64,000 nucleotides of DNA from Phalacrocorax aristotelis (taxonomy: Eukaryota; Chordata; Aves; Suliformes; Phalacrocoracidae), in the NCBI RefSeq assembly GCF_949628215.1, contig NC_134282.1, positions 12,026,223-12,090,222 of the forward strand, in the 5' to 3' direction. Below, one piece after another: positions 1-12,752 of the stretch (positions are counted from its first letter, which is position 1; each line of letters begins with the position of its first letter). The notes beneath the pieces are model-generated. The model was not told the origin of the DNA, did no database searches, and saw only the letters and a list, made by a program, of their open reading frames with translations. The position numbers and the translations under genes are program-made.

Positions 1-146
1 TGCTTGTGCCTCTTCTGTAGATTTTTCTCTTAGTTGTTTCTTTTGAATACAAGGTTGTATAAGTAAAAATATTATCCCCACCATGTATAGCAAGCCAGAT
101 ATGTAAAAAGAAAAATCATATTTATGTGTGATGTCATAGATCCAAC
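1..146 (-). CDS. SLC16A14: SLC16A14 exon 5 (last coding exon, partial)
   Basis: The exon opens after a CAG acceptor (147-149) and completes the glycine codon split by intron 4. It encodes residues from about 468 to 516: the WIYDIT segment, the last transmembrane helix and the start of a basic then acidic cytosolic tail. The frame is open to base 1 and no stop is seen, so the true C-terminus and 3' UTR lie outside the window. The tail after the last helix (KKQLREKSTEEAQA) is the part least like the mammalian protein as I remember it. Confidence 0.93.
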
Positions 147-3100
147 CTGCAAAATAAGGACAAAACATGTTTGTTACAAAGCTTGCAACAAGGTACATTG
201 CATGGGAAAGTATAAAAAATACTGCACGCTCCTCTTATGACATTTCAGTCAAATCTATAGTTTTGTGGAAAAAAAAAAAGGTGGCGATTGTCTCCTCCTC
301 TAGATGCTACAAGTAGAAATGTATTAACAAAACCTCTTGTTCATTCACCAAAAAAAATAGCGCAGAATCTATCCCCTCATTTAAGTATCACGGAAGTCTT
401 AAAATGGGACTCTAGCTATGTGCCATCCTAAGAAGCCAAGCAACCTTCTCTCTAAAACTGTACATTTTACAAACAAGTTATCATAGGTCTGGCTTTAAAA
501 CAGATGTTTTGGAATCCCAAACCAATTAGTTCTTCCACCCTACTATCTTTGTAAAATTCCTGATACTGCAGACTAGTTCAAATGCTGTGCCCTGTGCAAG
601 CAAACACGTTCCCAGAAGCCTTCTCAAAGACTCACATACCGATAAAAGACTTCTCAAGAGATAAGATCTCAGTACTGTAATGACTCTCATTCCAACCTTA
701 ATTCCTTTGCAAAAATACATTAAAGTTACTTCACAAAGGTTTGAGAACCCAAAACAGCAAGATTCCCTCATGTCACGCTGGTTGCATTGCAATGGTACCT
801 CAAGATGAGACGCTTTTTTTACACCAACTAATTGCATCCTATTGGCTTCGTTACTAACGACCAAATACAAAGGCATGTTCAGCACAGGCTGAGAGGTGCT
901 GAAAAGGTATATGGTAGAGTAGAACACTGCTGCTTTTCAAAGGGCACTAGATGAGCTTTCCTCTAAATTGTGTCGGCTGACTCAATGTTGGGGAGAGAAG
1001 GTTGACAGCGTTCTTGCTTTTCTGAGTTGCTTGTGCTGCTAATAGCTTCAGTTCAGCCTAGTGCCACCCCTGGTTGACCACGGCCATTACTCATAAGGTT
1101 TCTTACTGCCTTCTTCTGATATGCTTATCTGTAAAAGATAGCCATAGTCTGGCTATAGTATTGACAATCACTACCTATATCTCTCCTGTACTCGCCTGCC
1201 TCTTTCTATGAGAAAATTTATAATGAATGTTTGTTTAAGTCCAAGTAACTTTAGGGATAACATACACACATTTCTACCTTCTACTGTAAAAAGATTATGA
1301 GCCGTGCAGTCCCCAAAGTAGGTATTTCTAGCTGAAGGAAGCCGAAGCTAAGTTAGTTAAATCAACACATCCATTGGCAGGTTAGAGTGGTGACACCCAA
1401 ACACACTTTATAGTTCTCTGGGATAATACTACGGTACAAACACATGCCTACCCTCAAACCTATTCATTTTTTCATCTAGAGGCATGAGAATGTATAGTGC
1501 ATATACTACACAAAACACATAAGAATTTAAGTTAAACCTTTCAATTTAAAAAAAGTATATGATAATACTTTAAGGAAACATACCATTGAAAGGGTAGCTT
1601 GTGATAGATTTGGGGTTATTTGCAAGGACGGTAATTTGTAGTGTGCAAATACTGAGCTGGTACCCAGATGGTGTGATCTGTAAATTTGTACATGTAATCC
1701 TCCAATCTGGAACAGCTGTAATTTTGTTAACTACACGTGCTCAGAACATAAGAAATCTTAATAATATATCAAGTCACACGGTTATTATACAAACATCTGT
1801 TCGTTAGAAATTTGAACTTTTTACCTGCAAAGGGTGGTCCAAGCAATGCAGATATTCCGTTGGCACAAATGATGATGCCATAGGCATTTGCAAGGTGTTT
1901 AGTCCCAACTAAATCTTCAGTCACAACAGGCATTAGAGAAAAATAGCCACTAGAAAATCCTATTAGAGCACAAACCACAGCCAGGCTAATGTACGTTTGC
2001 ATTAGTGGTAAAGTAAGAATGCAGGTGACCAGGGTAAAGTTAGCCATGAGGAAGACGTTCCACGTGCTGATGCACGGGAGATCAGAGATGATTCCAAGGA
2101 TCACTTTACCAAAAATATGAACAATGGCTATAATGGATGTCAAAGGGAATATATTGTTCTGACTAGACAAGTTGTACTGCTTGACTATTTCTGGAAGATG
2201 AATAAAGGGAATGACAAAGCTGCTATAGGCAAACAAAGCCCAGATTATAAAGGCCACAAATACTCTATTGGTAAACAGTGATGCAGCTCCAAAGTAGCTG
2301 GAGTACCATATTGCAAAGCCCTTCCTGACGGTAACCGTCAGCTGGCTCACTGTCTTAAGAATGCGCAGTCCATACATATTCCTTCCGCTTCTAGATTTAC
2401 CTCCAATTTCTATGTGCGGAACGCTGTCAAGCATTTCTTCACTTGTTGCCTCTTCTTTTTTTTCCGGTTCTTCACTGAGAACTCCATTAGATTTTATAGC
2501 CTCTGCAGAATGGGACAGAGCTTTTGCCTGATTACCTTCAGTATTACTTCTCACAACATATTTTTCACTAACAACATCTTTGGGAGAGAGTGGTCTCATA
2601 AGCGCCCCACAGACACAAAGGTTCAGGGAGATGGCACCCTGGATGAACATGGCGTTCCTCCACCCAAATTCAGTGCAGAGGTACTTCAGTAAGGCAGTCA
2701 TTAGGAAAGCACCAAACCCAGTTCCTGTGGTACTGAGTCCTTGTGCAAGTGCTCTTCTCTTCTGAAAATACTGCCCCACCATGACCACTGCAGGCAGATA
2801 AACCATGCCACTTCCAACGCCTATGAAAAGAAAAACCAAAGTCAATGTGAACTTTTTGCCGACAAGATAAAAAGCGGCAAAAAAATGAATCCGTTCTATT
2901 CCTAACTTTTGCACAAGCACAGTAATAAAACTGAGAATAAATTTTCAGTTCATATTAACTTTCATTTCTGTCTTGTAGCATTTTCCAAAATTTGCAATAC
3001 TCATTCCAGTGAGAATACAATACTGTTGTTTAACTGCTGGAGAAACTGAAACACTTTGAAGATAAAACCTTTACCTCAGTGCAGCATGACACCACTGGAA

Positions 3101-6100
3101 AGGCCCAAACATCTCACAATAAGTCAGTGACAGTTAATATGGGAACAAACATAAACAAACCCTATTCTGAAATATCTGCATTTGTTACACTTGTATCTGA
3201 TCGTATCAGCGACCAGAAATTCCTTAGCGGGCACATCTTGTTGCTTTTGCCTAAGGTCACCAGCAATGAAGATCCAGGCTGAGTTTTTGTCCTTGCGTGG
3301 TAACTGTGGAGCCCCAGTGACTGATACACACGTTTCAGTAGGCACGGCGGGTTAGCCCAGTGGCACAAATTCAGGTGGCTTCCAGGTCTCTCTTTGGGCA
3401 CTCCAGGGAAGTCCAGGGAGGGCCACACAGTAGCTGCACAGGCATATTCTTAAAAGGCAGATGTCTAATTTTGTAGAAATTCCCTCACTTGTAGTTAAAA
3501 ACCAGGGTATTAATGGTACCTATTTCAAGCAGGAAGTGTTGAGAGTTGTGCAAACCATCATTAAAGATAACAGCTGCCTAGTTTTTCTCATAGCAAATTC
3601 CTAACAGAGGGGATTTGGACTGGAAGAGGTGTATGCAGACGATGCTTCCAAATTCACTGTGATTGTAATTTAGAAGAGTGTTTTGGACTTGAAAGTTTTC
3701 CTTAACCATTATCTGCTGATAACGCAGCTACAGCATGATCTAGCTATAGCTACATCACGGCAGCACACCATGCTCAGAGCTGACTTGTTTTGCCTGTTAG
3801 AAGTATTTATTTCTTTGCTGTGCAAATACATGATCAGGTTTTTATTTTGCACAAGGCCTCCCTCCCCAAACCCACCCACAAACTCTAAGGAAATTTCTCT
3901 GCCCACCAGAACACTCCCTGCCTTGTCAGACTGGCCTACTGCTGACTGCTGTGAAAAAACAGCCCAGACTTGTGTTAGAGTTTACTGTGCTTCCCTGCAC
4001 ATCCCGAGATATAACATATTTTTAAAACTGTTTTATCTTACTTTTTCATTCTGTGGGCTACATAGCAAAACATAGACTAATCACATGCAAAGGCATGCCA
4101 CCTTCAGAGGTACATACAGGGCCACAGGCCTCTCCACTCCCTTTCCTCACAGATTTGTCACCCAGCTCCACAAGGGCAGCAGCAGGGATAGCTCTGCTCT
4201 CCCTCTCCACAGGGTCCCAGGGGCCACTTTGCCCCCCAGCCCACAGGGGCTCCCTGCCACCAACAGCTCCAGGCACCCACCCCAGGGCTCCCCAGGACAG
4301 GTGAGTGGGGAGAAGGCTCCCCTGCCCCTCCACGCTGCTGCTGCGGGGAGGAGAGCCCGCGGAGCTGGGATGCAGCTGGCAGCCAGGAGGTGAGGGGGCA
4401 ATGCTGTGAGGAGCTGGTGGAAGGGAACCACACTGAGGTGAGGGGCATGTTGCGAACAGGAGCTGAGGCAGCTGGGGGGACAAGACTGGGATCATGGGGA
4501 TGCACTGCATGAGGGCATCTGGCATGGTGGGTGACCAACGGGGAGAACAGGAGCCATGGGTAAGCCCACGAGCACTGCATGAAGGCCCGGAAGTGATTGC
4601 AGCAAGAGGCAGCCACGGTAAGTGAACAGCAGCCTTACATCTAGTGGCCACAAGAACATGAAGGAAACTTCCCTGCAGTGGCAGTGAGTGAGGGGTCCGT
4701 GAGCAAGGTATTGGGGGTGAGGGGACGGGGACTGAGGCCATGGCTGAGTGAGGAGATCATGAGTGAGGGGACGGTGTGTGAGGGGATGGGGAGCGAGAGG
4801 ATGGGGAATGGATGTCTCATGGAGCTGGAGAAACATCTTGGGCATCTACAGTGGTTTTCTGGCCAGAATTACTTCTGTAAGAGCATGTCCCTTCTTCACC
4901 TCATGTAAAGATTTACCTCAGATTTCTTCTGAAAATATGGGTTTCACCCATCTTTAAGTTATCTGTATAATTTCTGCCTTTTTGTCTGGTATTTTCAGTA
5001 CACTCTTTCTGAAAAGGCGCAAGAGAAAAGAAGCCGAGAGAAAGAGCGTGTAGATTCCTGTCTGCTTGATTATATTCAACACATGGAAACAGAAATGCCA
5101 AAATGGGCAGAACTCTGCCTGCAATTACTGTTCTTTGTTCAGGAATGTAAATCATTACTGAAATCTACCGTATGGTGATATAAAGAGTGGTCACAGTGAC
5201 CCCTGCTAGCTTCAATTTTTTTCCATCCAGAAAGCTAGATAAAAAATTATGTACAGAAATTCTGCAGATTTCTATGAAATTCTGTGGAAGGGCTATTTGA
5301 GTGAATGGAGAGTACTGAAGCTATTATTAGTATTGCAAACAATTTTTTTCACAACGCTTCTGTCTGTCAAGTATAACATAGATTCTGTGCTTTATTTGCA
5401 AACATAACTGGCCATGTTATCCATGGAGTGAATAATATTGAAAAACCCCTTGAATTGCTCGGTGTTGCTCAGATGATAAAGGCCAAATTTCATATTTCTC
5501 ACTTGGATCACTTCAACATTGTCATTTAATTTCTATTAAAAACTTCTCTTTCCAGAAATTACATAAGTGAATAAAATGGAATAGTCCTTTAAGTAGGTAA
5601 TACTGGGCTTTTCTACATAACTTCCTTAAAGTAACTACATTTTTTCACAAGAAACCACATTCTGCTAGAAATTGAGCATTCAGGCACTAAGGATCTAATG
5701 GTTTTCAAGAAAGCTGCCTAAATACACATGCCTTTTCATATTTTGCTTGGGCTCTTACACATGTTAAAAGGTTTTCTAGAGACCTAATTCCAAGAAAAAA
5801 TGACAAAGTATTACTTCTTTCAGTGATTCTGATTGTAAAAAAAGGTAGCAAAATTAAGTGCTATTTATTAGTGGTTGTTGATGTAATCTGAATATCCTTT
5901 ATTTGAAGCTATGTATGAAATATGGCCACATGCATTGTCCTAATTCAGGCAGGGATAGAGTTAATTTTCTTCATACTAGCTCATACGGTGCTTTGTTTTG
6001 GATTTTTGACCCAAACAGTGTTGATAACACAGGGATGTTTTAGCTGTTCCTGGTCAGTACTTACACAGAGTCAAGGCCTTTTCTGCCTCTCACCCCACCC

Positions 6101-8200
6101 CACCAGCGAGTGGGCTGGGGGGGCACAAGGGGTTGGGAGGGGACACAGCTGGGACAGCTGACCCCAACTGACCAAAGGGATGTCCCACACCACATGGCGT
6201 CATGCTCAGCATATAGAGCTGGGGGAAGAAGGAGGAAGCAGGGACGTTTGGAATTGTGGCAGTTGTCTTCCCAAGTAACCGTTACACATGATGGAGCCCT
6301 GCTTTCCTGGAGACGGATAAACATCTGCCTGGCCATGGGAAACAGTGAATGCATGCCTTGTTTTGCTTTGCTTGCGCATGCAGCTTTTGCTTTACTTATT
6401 AAACTGTCTTTATCTCACTTTTACCCTTTTGATTCTCTCCCACATCCCACTGCAGGAGAGTGAGCAAGCAGCTGTGTGAGGCTTAGCTGCCTACCAGCAG
6501 TAACCCACAACACCTTTAAAATGGGTTTTGAAGCAGTACATAGTTATCATAATCTGGTATTTTATTAATGGGGAACAGCTCCTGTAGAAAACATTTGCAG
6601 TTTCTTCCTGTGACAGAGAGAGGGGTTAGCCAGATAAATAATTCAACAGTGTTTTAACATCTTTAAATTCCACTTGTTAGAGTTTGGGTTACATTAATTC
6701 TTCTAATTAAAAATGTCCTCTAATATATTCACTTGAAAGAAACTGATAGAAATACTATCTTCACAAGGCAGATTTAAATGACAACAAAAGTCACTGGTCC
6801 CAATCCACTGAGTAAATAAATAAGTTTTCTAAAAAGATAACAGGCTGTAAAGAGTGTGAAAGAAAAGCTGGCATAACTTCACAGTGTAACCTCCCTCTTT
6901 ACTCACCCAGATAACCTTCAAGAGAACCAAAAATAATTGAAAGAACCTCCAAGCGGTAGTACAGCTTACCGGCTGTCACTCCAAACGTAAGAAAGAGGTA
7001 GTGCACATTTGAGGCATAGGCACTCAGTATCCAGCCTAGGGCATTCAATATCCCTCCAATTATAGCTGTCTTGCGGCACCCACACATGCTGATGAATAAA
7101 CCAATGAAAGGACCTGTTAAAAAACATGAAAAAATGTTATTTAATTCTCTATGCCCATTAATAATTTTTCACATGAAGATTCTTAATGTTTTAAACAAAA
7201 TGTTAAACATCAGGCTACTCATGCAATTCAGTTTATATTCCCTATTACTGTTTAAAATCCTGAAAAGAAACATTCAACCAAATACTTAGTAAATACACGC
7301 AGCACCTAAAATCAAAGTTGCTCCATGACGAAGGGACAGTTTAAACAGAGGAAGAAACTGGAACCGTTGTTCCCAATACTAAAGCTGTGTGAGTGCAGGC
7401 CTTTTTCACAAGTAACTAGGAAATAAACATTCTATTTTGTTTTCAGTGGAACACAACTTTTTCAACTTAATTTAGGGAGACAGAGGTATGTATATACATA
7501 TATACATAGACACACCCCTCAAGATATTATTTTGGGTTCATCCAACCACAACCTAAAAAATAAATTTTAGTTCAGCTGCCAAACTGAAATATAAACTGTC
7601 TGAATTCAACATTTTCTCCTCCCAGAGAGAGTATGGGGAGGGCCACAAGCTTCACAGATGATCCATTCTCCTAATTCTCATGAGACCTGGAAGTCACAGG
7701 CATCCTTTCCTGCTCATGCTGTCTCCTCGAGTAATTGTCTTCTTTATCATCTTCCCTGTTGTTCCCTTTCTCCCTCTACCTTGTAAAATTTGTCCTGGTG
7801 AATGTAAAAAGGCAACTCAGGAGAACTTGGGTAGCTCTGCTAATAAAATGGAAAACTGTAAGAAAATACATGAGGGATGAGTGCCAAACATATTCCAAAA
7901 ATCTTTGTATTTTTGAAATAAATCATGCTGGAACATACCTACAATAAGCGTAATGCCCATGCTGAGGGAGCTAACCCACGCTGTTAAGCCACGACTTTGA
8001 TTAAAATCTTCAAGCCATTCCATGTTGAGTATTCCAAGGGCCATTTGGGACCCCATGATAAGTATGTGAACAAGGAAAGAGGAAAGCACAATCATCCAAG
8101 CCCATCCTCCATCAATGTTTGGATTAGGCTTAATTGGCTTACTTCCAACTTTTGAGTCATCTCCAAAATCATACCCAATATCCTCTCGACTAGCATACAT
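1..8200 (-). CDS. SLC16A14: SLC16A14 (monocarboxylate transporter-like protein 14), spliced CDS, 3' end cut by the window edge
   Basis: Orphan member of the SLC16 (MCT) branch of the major facilitator superfamily, a plasma-membrane 12-helix carrier whose substrate is not firmly established. The spliced CDS joins 8200-7939, 7113-6970, 2820-1825 and 146-1: 516 codons with no stop, so the stop lies just left of base 1. The human protein, from memory, is about 510 residues. Visible hallmarks are the MCT signature DGGWAW at residues 30-35 at the start of TM1, and the TM5 motif YFQKRRALAQG at about 153-163. A long hydrophilic, Glu/Lys/Ser-rich loop at about 215-312 separates the two six-helix halves, as in MCTs. 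The sequence reads very close to mammalian SLC16A14 throughout. The start is the ATG at 8200-8198 (MYAS..., A at -3), 15 nt inside exon 2. An ATG at 8224 lies in the intron and is not used. No frameshift or internal stop was seen. Confidence 0.96.
147..1824 (-). other. SLC16A14 intron 4
   Basis: GT..AG intron, 1,678 bp, phase 1. The donor reads gcag|gtaaaa and the acceptor tgcag|G on the minus strand. It is AT-rich. A 133-codon minus-strand open frame at 526-927 shows no recognisable domain and no splice context, so I treat it as chance. I see nothing else in the intron. Confidence 0.9.
1825..2820 (-). CDS. SLC16A14: SLC16A14 exon 4 (main coding exon)
   Basis: This 996-bp exon has phase-1 boundaries on both sides: acceptor ttttcatag|GC and donor gcag|gtaaaa. 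It encodes residues 136-467. That covers the GSGM segment, the TM5 motif YFQKRRALAQG, TM5-TM6, the long charged central loop with EEPEKKEEATSEE, and TM7 to about TM11, ending at LLGPPFAG. One exon carrying most of the transporter is usual for SLC16 genes. It is uninterrupted. Confidence 0.96.
4680..4815 (+). repeat. G-rich degenerate minisatellite inside SLC16A14 intron 3
   Basis: Reading the plus strand, short units around GTGAGGGGA / GTGAGCGAGAGGATGGGG recur about eight times with an irregular spacing of roughly 15-20 bp. The array is embedded in a wider GC-rich block (about 4080-4850) that contrasts with the AT-rich intron around it. No coding sequence is supported. Exact unit length and copy number would need a tandem-repeat aligner. 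Confidence 0.55.
5932..6512 (+). mobile_element. Solo LTR of an avian ERVL-type endogenous retrovirus, antisense within SLC16A14 intron 3
   Basis: The block begins near GGGATAGAGTTAATTTTCTT and contains a promoter-like TATA box (catatagag at about 6210). It has a polyadenylation signal ATTAAA at 6398-6403 followed by CTGTCTTTATCTC, and ends in ...AACCCACAACA at about 6512. This layout and wording match an LTR family dispersed in very many copies in neoavian genomes (recognised from memory; exact subfamily not assigned). No gag, pol or env sequence adjoins it, so it is a solo LTR left by recombination. Its first bases look diverged or truncated and no clean target-site duplication is visible. 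Its orientation is opposite to SLC16A14. Confidence 0.8.
6970..7113 (-). CDS. SLC16A14: SLC16A14 exon 3
   Basis: This 144-bp exon has phase 1 at both ends: acceptor ttttaacag|GT and donor gccg|gtaagc. It encodes residues 88-135, GPFIGLF...CGCRKTAIIGG... to FGVTAG, i.e. TM2-TM3 and the short loop with CGCRK between TM2 and TM3 that is typical of MCTs. It joins in frame to exons 2 and 4. Confidence 0.96.
7114..7938 (-). other. SLC16A14 intron 2
   Basis: GT..AG intron, 825 bp, donor gtag|gtatgt, phase 1. It contains a short TA/CA-rich microsatellite-like stretch near 7490-7515 and nothing else that I can support. Confidence 0.9.
7939..8200 (-). CDS. SLC16A14: SLC16A14 exon 2 (first coding exon)
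   Basis: Coding part of exon 2, which itself runs 7939-8215 after a tttgtttcag acceptor at 8216-8218. It encodes residues 1-87 plus one base. Features in order are a short acidic N-terminus (MYASREDIGYDF), PNPNIDGGWAW, TM1, and the extracellular segment EWLEDFNQSRGLTAWVSS leading into TM2. The 15-nt 5' UTR piece in this exon and the GC-rich first exon have no in-frame stop, but also no in-frame ATG, so the start at 8200 stands. Confidence 0.95.
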
Positions 8201-8215
8201 TTTCTCCACGGTATT

Positions 8216-11200
8216 CTGAAACAAATGCAGTAAATACCTTCAAAATACATACAAAATTGTCAGATTTTGTAGTTTGGTTGTAGTGAATGGCATAAATCAC
8301 ATCCATATTTCACGATTGTGATTTAGTGCGGTTATAAAGCAAATACTGGGTTTTCATTGTTCAAATGTAAAATGCTTAGAAAATTATCTGATTAATGTAT
8401 TTCTTTGTGTACCTTATTATCATGGCTGTCTACGCAGCAGCATTTATGGGTTGACAGTAGGCTGCATTGTTCCCATTACCATATACTTTACTTACTTGTA
8501 GGTGGCTGAGAACACTCACTCTTCATGGGTTGACTGTGGTCACAAAAAACGGGTGGTCACTCTCTCTATATTCCTTCTCCGTATCACCTTCTGCCTTCCC
8601 AGTAAGATTATGTGCCTTTGCATTCAAGCTGATAAAGCTTGGAATAAAAGAAAAAACAAAATCCTGAAGAGGCAGGTAGATGAAGTTACCGTATCTTTTC
8701 AGAGGAAACCAGTTTTGGTAGTGGAAGAATGAGAGTGAAGACAGAGAAAGATGAAGATTTAATGTTCTTGATTTTCAAAACACTTTGCTTACATAAATTA
8801 CAAGGGGATTGTTACTACCTCTCTGGCAAGCTTTAAACTTTTATCAGAGTCAACTGGACAAACAGTTTGCTATTACGCCTTCAGTTTCCGTAGTATTAAT
8901 CCATAAATCCTACTAAACCCAAAGAATTCTTCCAAACTAATGTAAATGTCTACCACGATCAAACTGAGTGGCAGAGTTATGCGCATAGGTGTATGTAGGA
9001 TCAGGCCATCATAGATTAATTTGGTTACTTTGATTTCTTCCATTGTTACTCTAAGTGAAGATTGCAACACAATTTGAAAATAATTTCAAAACAATTTTTA
9101 ATTGATTAACAGGCAAGGTACAGAACCCTGTCTTCCCCCCATCTGATTTCTGCTGCAACGTACTGAAATGTTACCCAACTGTGGAGCACCACATATGTTT
9201 CCATGGAGACTAGAAATGTAACAATACAAATTACCAGAGATGGTAATTTTTTGTCTTCTTTTCTTCTCTGGAGAAATAAAAAAAGCCATCAGCTTCACAA
9301 CAGTCAAAAAGTTATCAAAAATTGTTTTAAAAAGCTTCTTATGTGTTCTGTGAGCCCTCAGAAGGTGCACCTCAGGCCTAGCTCCTCACTACTGAAAACT
9401 GGCAGCAAATGGAGTAACTCAGATTCTGTACTAACTGAAAAATTGGGCTGTTTAAATACATTAGGATATTTTGCTTCTCAAATTACTACCTTTTCGAACT
9501 GTTTTACTTTTTCCTTATTGCTAGATAAACATACAGAGAAGGCCCTGAAGTATTTCGTACCAATATACAGATGGAGTCAGAGCCAATTAGTCAAAGTCAC
9601 CATTTCCTTCATAGACAAGAGTGAAAACCTGCCGATACACGTAACCTCTCCAGACTGGCTGCTGGGTAAGTTACCTTCGTAGTTAGGTGCCACATATCCC
9701 TTACTTGCAGTACAGGTACTTACATGTAGCTAAGGGCAGCTCAAACACCCAGGTTTCTCCAAGAGCATGCTGATTTGCCTCATTGCGAATTGGAACTAAA
9801 ATATGTTTTAGTCCTGGTATCATTTTTTTCTAGATGGATACTCTTTATGGACGGGGTTATCAGTAGCCCTTTCTTGGCCATGGAAGGTATTGGTGACACA
9901 GTGAGGAAGAACAAAAACTGTGCATGTTTAACACTTGCCGCACAAGTGGATAAACTGAGACCAATTGATGAGTCCACACCTGGGTGCCAGTGGAAACACA
10001 CCAAAATTACTTACTGACCTTTTCTTTCCAAAACAAGAGGCAGAGAGAAGGGGAATTATGCTTACAGGTCTTTCTAGAGGTCCTGCAGGGTGTTGAGGCA
10101 GGACCGTATACACGGAGAGAAGCAAGATAGCAGGGAAACAAGTCAGAGCTGTGCAGTGGTGCACTGTTTTCTGAACACAGAAGGACAACCTGGGACAGTC
10201 TTTGTTTAAATTATACTTCATCCTTCCTCTACAGAGAGCAGGTCTTAAAGATGACAGCTCAACTCCCTCTTATTAATGTACTAGTAGCCAGATCCTCCAT
10301 CGATGTAGTTTATATGACTACTTATGGAGGATTCAGCCTACTCACAAGAAAGAAGAATACTAACTGCATAAAGGTAATAAAGATAGTGAATAATCATGCT
10401 AATGGGAAATAATGAGAAGTAGCAGAATGGAGGAAAATTGCAAGCTGTTAAACATACTCTGTATGAGAACAGTGAAAATGTATGATGGATATTACAGTAC
10501 ATCTTAGATAATGGAATACAAAATTATGTAACTAAAGATTCAGAGTCAGGATTAAATGTGGAGCCTCACCTTTCTCTTTCATGCTTTTGACTGGTTTTGT
10601 GTGCGCTTCAGTACTGATATTGGATACAGAAATGCTCTTGGACAGGAAATACATACATACATCTTTTATATATTTTAAATGATTTTTAAAAAATAATTGA
10701 TATTGAGATGAAAAGATATGACACTCATCTTTGCAATCTTACTGACAGAATAGGCTTAGATTGACTAGATGCAAGTTAATGCCATGCTTGAATCAACCCC
10801 CACAAATCTTCAGAAAATGCATATATTTTCCCTTTGAACTGGATTCTCGCTTGCTATTACTTTTATGCTATTAACTTTCCACTATCATCACAAGTTCAGA
10901 GTGAATACACTTAACAGCAGGGAAGGCAATTTCCAATAATTGCACAAACTCTTAGGCTCTGGATAAAGCAAGGACTGGATGTCTGGATCCTCTCCCCACG
11001 ACTGGCTCACCCCCCTGCGGCCTATTGCAGCCAGGAGAAATGCACTTACCTGCCCTCAGCCTTCTTCCCACACCACAGCACTGCCAAGAGCTCAGTATCA
11101 CGGGAAGCAGAGAAGCCCAAGGGGCTCTTTGCAATTGCAAAATCCTAGAGAAACTGCAATGAAAATGACAGCAGCCGATTTGTGAAGCCAGCCTTATTTC

Positions 11201-12752
11201 TCCAATGACAAGGTAGTGAAGACCCACTCACAGTAACCGTGTTTGAATACAGCCCCCCACAAGGGATGGCATTTAAAGGCAGGAGAATCTGCATTGTTGT
11301 TTGGTCAGCTGGAGAAGGGCTAGATTTTTTTTCAGACACACACAGTATGCAGAGCTCTCAGAAAACTGGCCCGAACATTAGTGCCCTGGAAGATGCTGAG
11401 CTTTTCTGAAAAACTGACTCGAGCTATTTTAGGGACAAATGCGGGTGCTGTAATAAGACCAAAGTTAGCAGCAAAACACCAAAGTGGAGCTATGGCTCTC
11501 TAGCTTGTAGTTAAACCAGATCATTAGAAAACATCTGATCTTGATATAAAAAGTCCACACGATGAATAATTTACATATACTTTGGTAACCTCTTCCAGTA
11601 CCCAACTGCCTCAGTATTAAAAAGTATAGAATAAAATCATACTTTAAGGGCACTTCCAATGGATAACTCATAAATGCATTATAAATAGTAATGAATTTTG
11701 ATTTCCCAGCAGACATGCCACACATAATTATTTGTGTTTTGAAGACATAAAAAAAAAAATTGTTAAAAACATCATTTATTTTGGGTGCTGTAAGTTTTGG
11801 CTGTCTAACTTCAACTTGCTAATACGTCGAGCGCTTCAGCTGTCAATGACTTCACTGGAGATGTGGAGACTGGCCACTACTGCAGATCGAAGCCACAGTG
11901 GGTAACTGTGCGCCCAGCAAGGAAGAGAAAATCAGGGAAATGAAACGCTTAAAAGGGGAAACTAATTGCCTGGGTGACAAGTTTGCATCAAGACGGTGGC
12001 AGTTCAATTTCCAGGCTCGGGTTGCTGCCCTTCTGCCCGGCGGGGCTGTTTCCCAGGCCCTGCTCTGGAGACCTCCCCGGGAGACCCCTGGGTGCTGTTC
12101 TGCCTCAGCCTGACCCACCAGCGGCCCCGGGGCCCCGGGGACAGCGGGAACAAGCTCACATCATAGCCAGTTTTCTCCCCCTTGGTGCCAAGGGAACGGG
12201 CAGCTTGCATCGGGCGCTGTCCCTCTGTTTTGTGAACGGTTACACACTGTCACCGGAGCAGCCCCGAGGCAGCGGAAGATAATCAATTCGGGAGCTTCAC
12301 ACGTTACGCCCTCTCCGGCACTCAGGTTCAGCTCATCGATGCAAAACAGCGCTGAGAAGAGGAGGGCTGCCACCCCCCGAGCCGAGGGCTGCCGCCGCGG
12401 GAGCAGCGCTGGCCGCGGAGCCCGAAGTCCCGGGGTCTGGGGTCCCGGGGGCAGCCGCCCCACTGCCCGCGGGGGCCGGGCGGCGGGGCGGCGTTTGGGA
12501 GGAAGGGGCGGCTGCAGGCGCCGCCCGCCGGAGCACAAAGGATGACCGCTAGTTACCCCGCTGCGGCGGCGGCACCGCTCCCAGCCCGCAGCGGCACGGA
12601 GGGGCCGCCGCCGCCCCCCGGCAGCCCCGCTGCACCGCACCGCACCGGCCCGCCTGTGCCGCAGGCGGCGCGGCCGCTGCGCCTACCCCCGCCCGCGCCC
12701 ACGCCGGTGCCGGTGTTAGGCGGCGGCTCCCGGCTCCGCCCGAGGTACTCAC
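8216..12752 (-). other. SLC16A14 intron 1 (5' UTR intron)
   Basis: About 4.5 kb between the probable non-coding exon 1 donor (gcgcg|gtgagt on the minus strand) and the exon 2 acceptor. It is mostly AT-rich unique-looking DNA that becomes GC-rich from about 12 kb as it enters the promoter island. A perfect 16-base self-complementary GC block (CCCCGGGG twice) sits at 12,125-12,140. No other gene is visible. Confidence 0.7.

Larger units (their letters stand above)
2821..6969 (-). other. SLC16A14 intron 3
   Basis: GT..AG intron, 4,149 bp, phase 1. It holds a GC-rich block at about 4080-4850 with a G-rich minisatellite, and a solo LTR in antisense orientation at about 5932-6512. Long open frames at 4058-4741 and nearby fall in the GC-rich block, overlap in several frames and resemble no protein family, so they are compositional shadows. 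Confidence 0.88.

Noticed and set aside
4058-4741. 227-codon minus-strand open frame with several overlapping frames
   Set aside because: It lies in a GC-rich block with a G-rich minisatellite inside SLC16A14 intron 3. Five frames are open at once, there is no domain, and the peptide is Pro/Ser/His-rich: compositional artefact.
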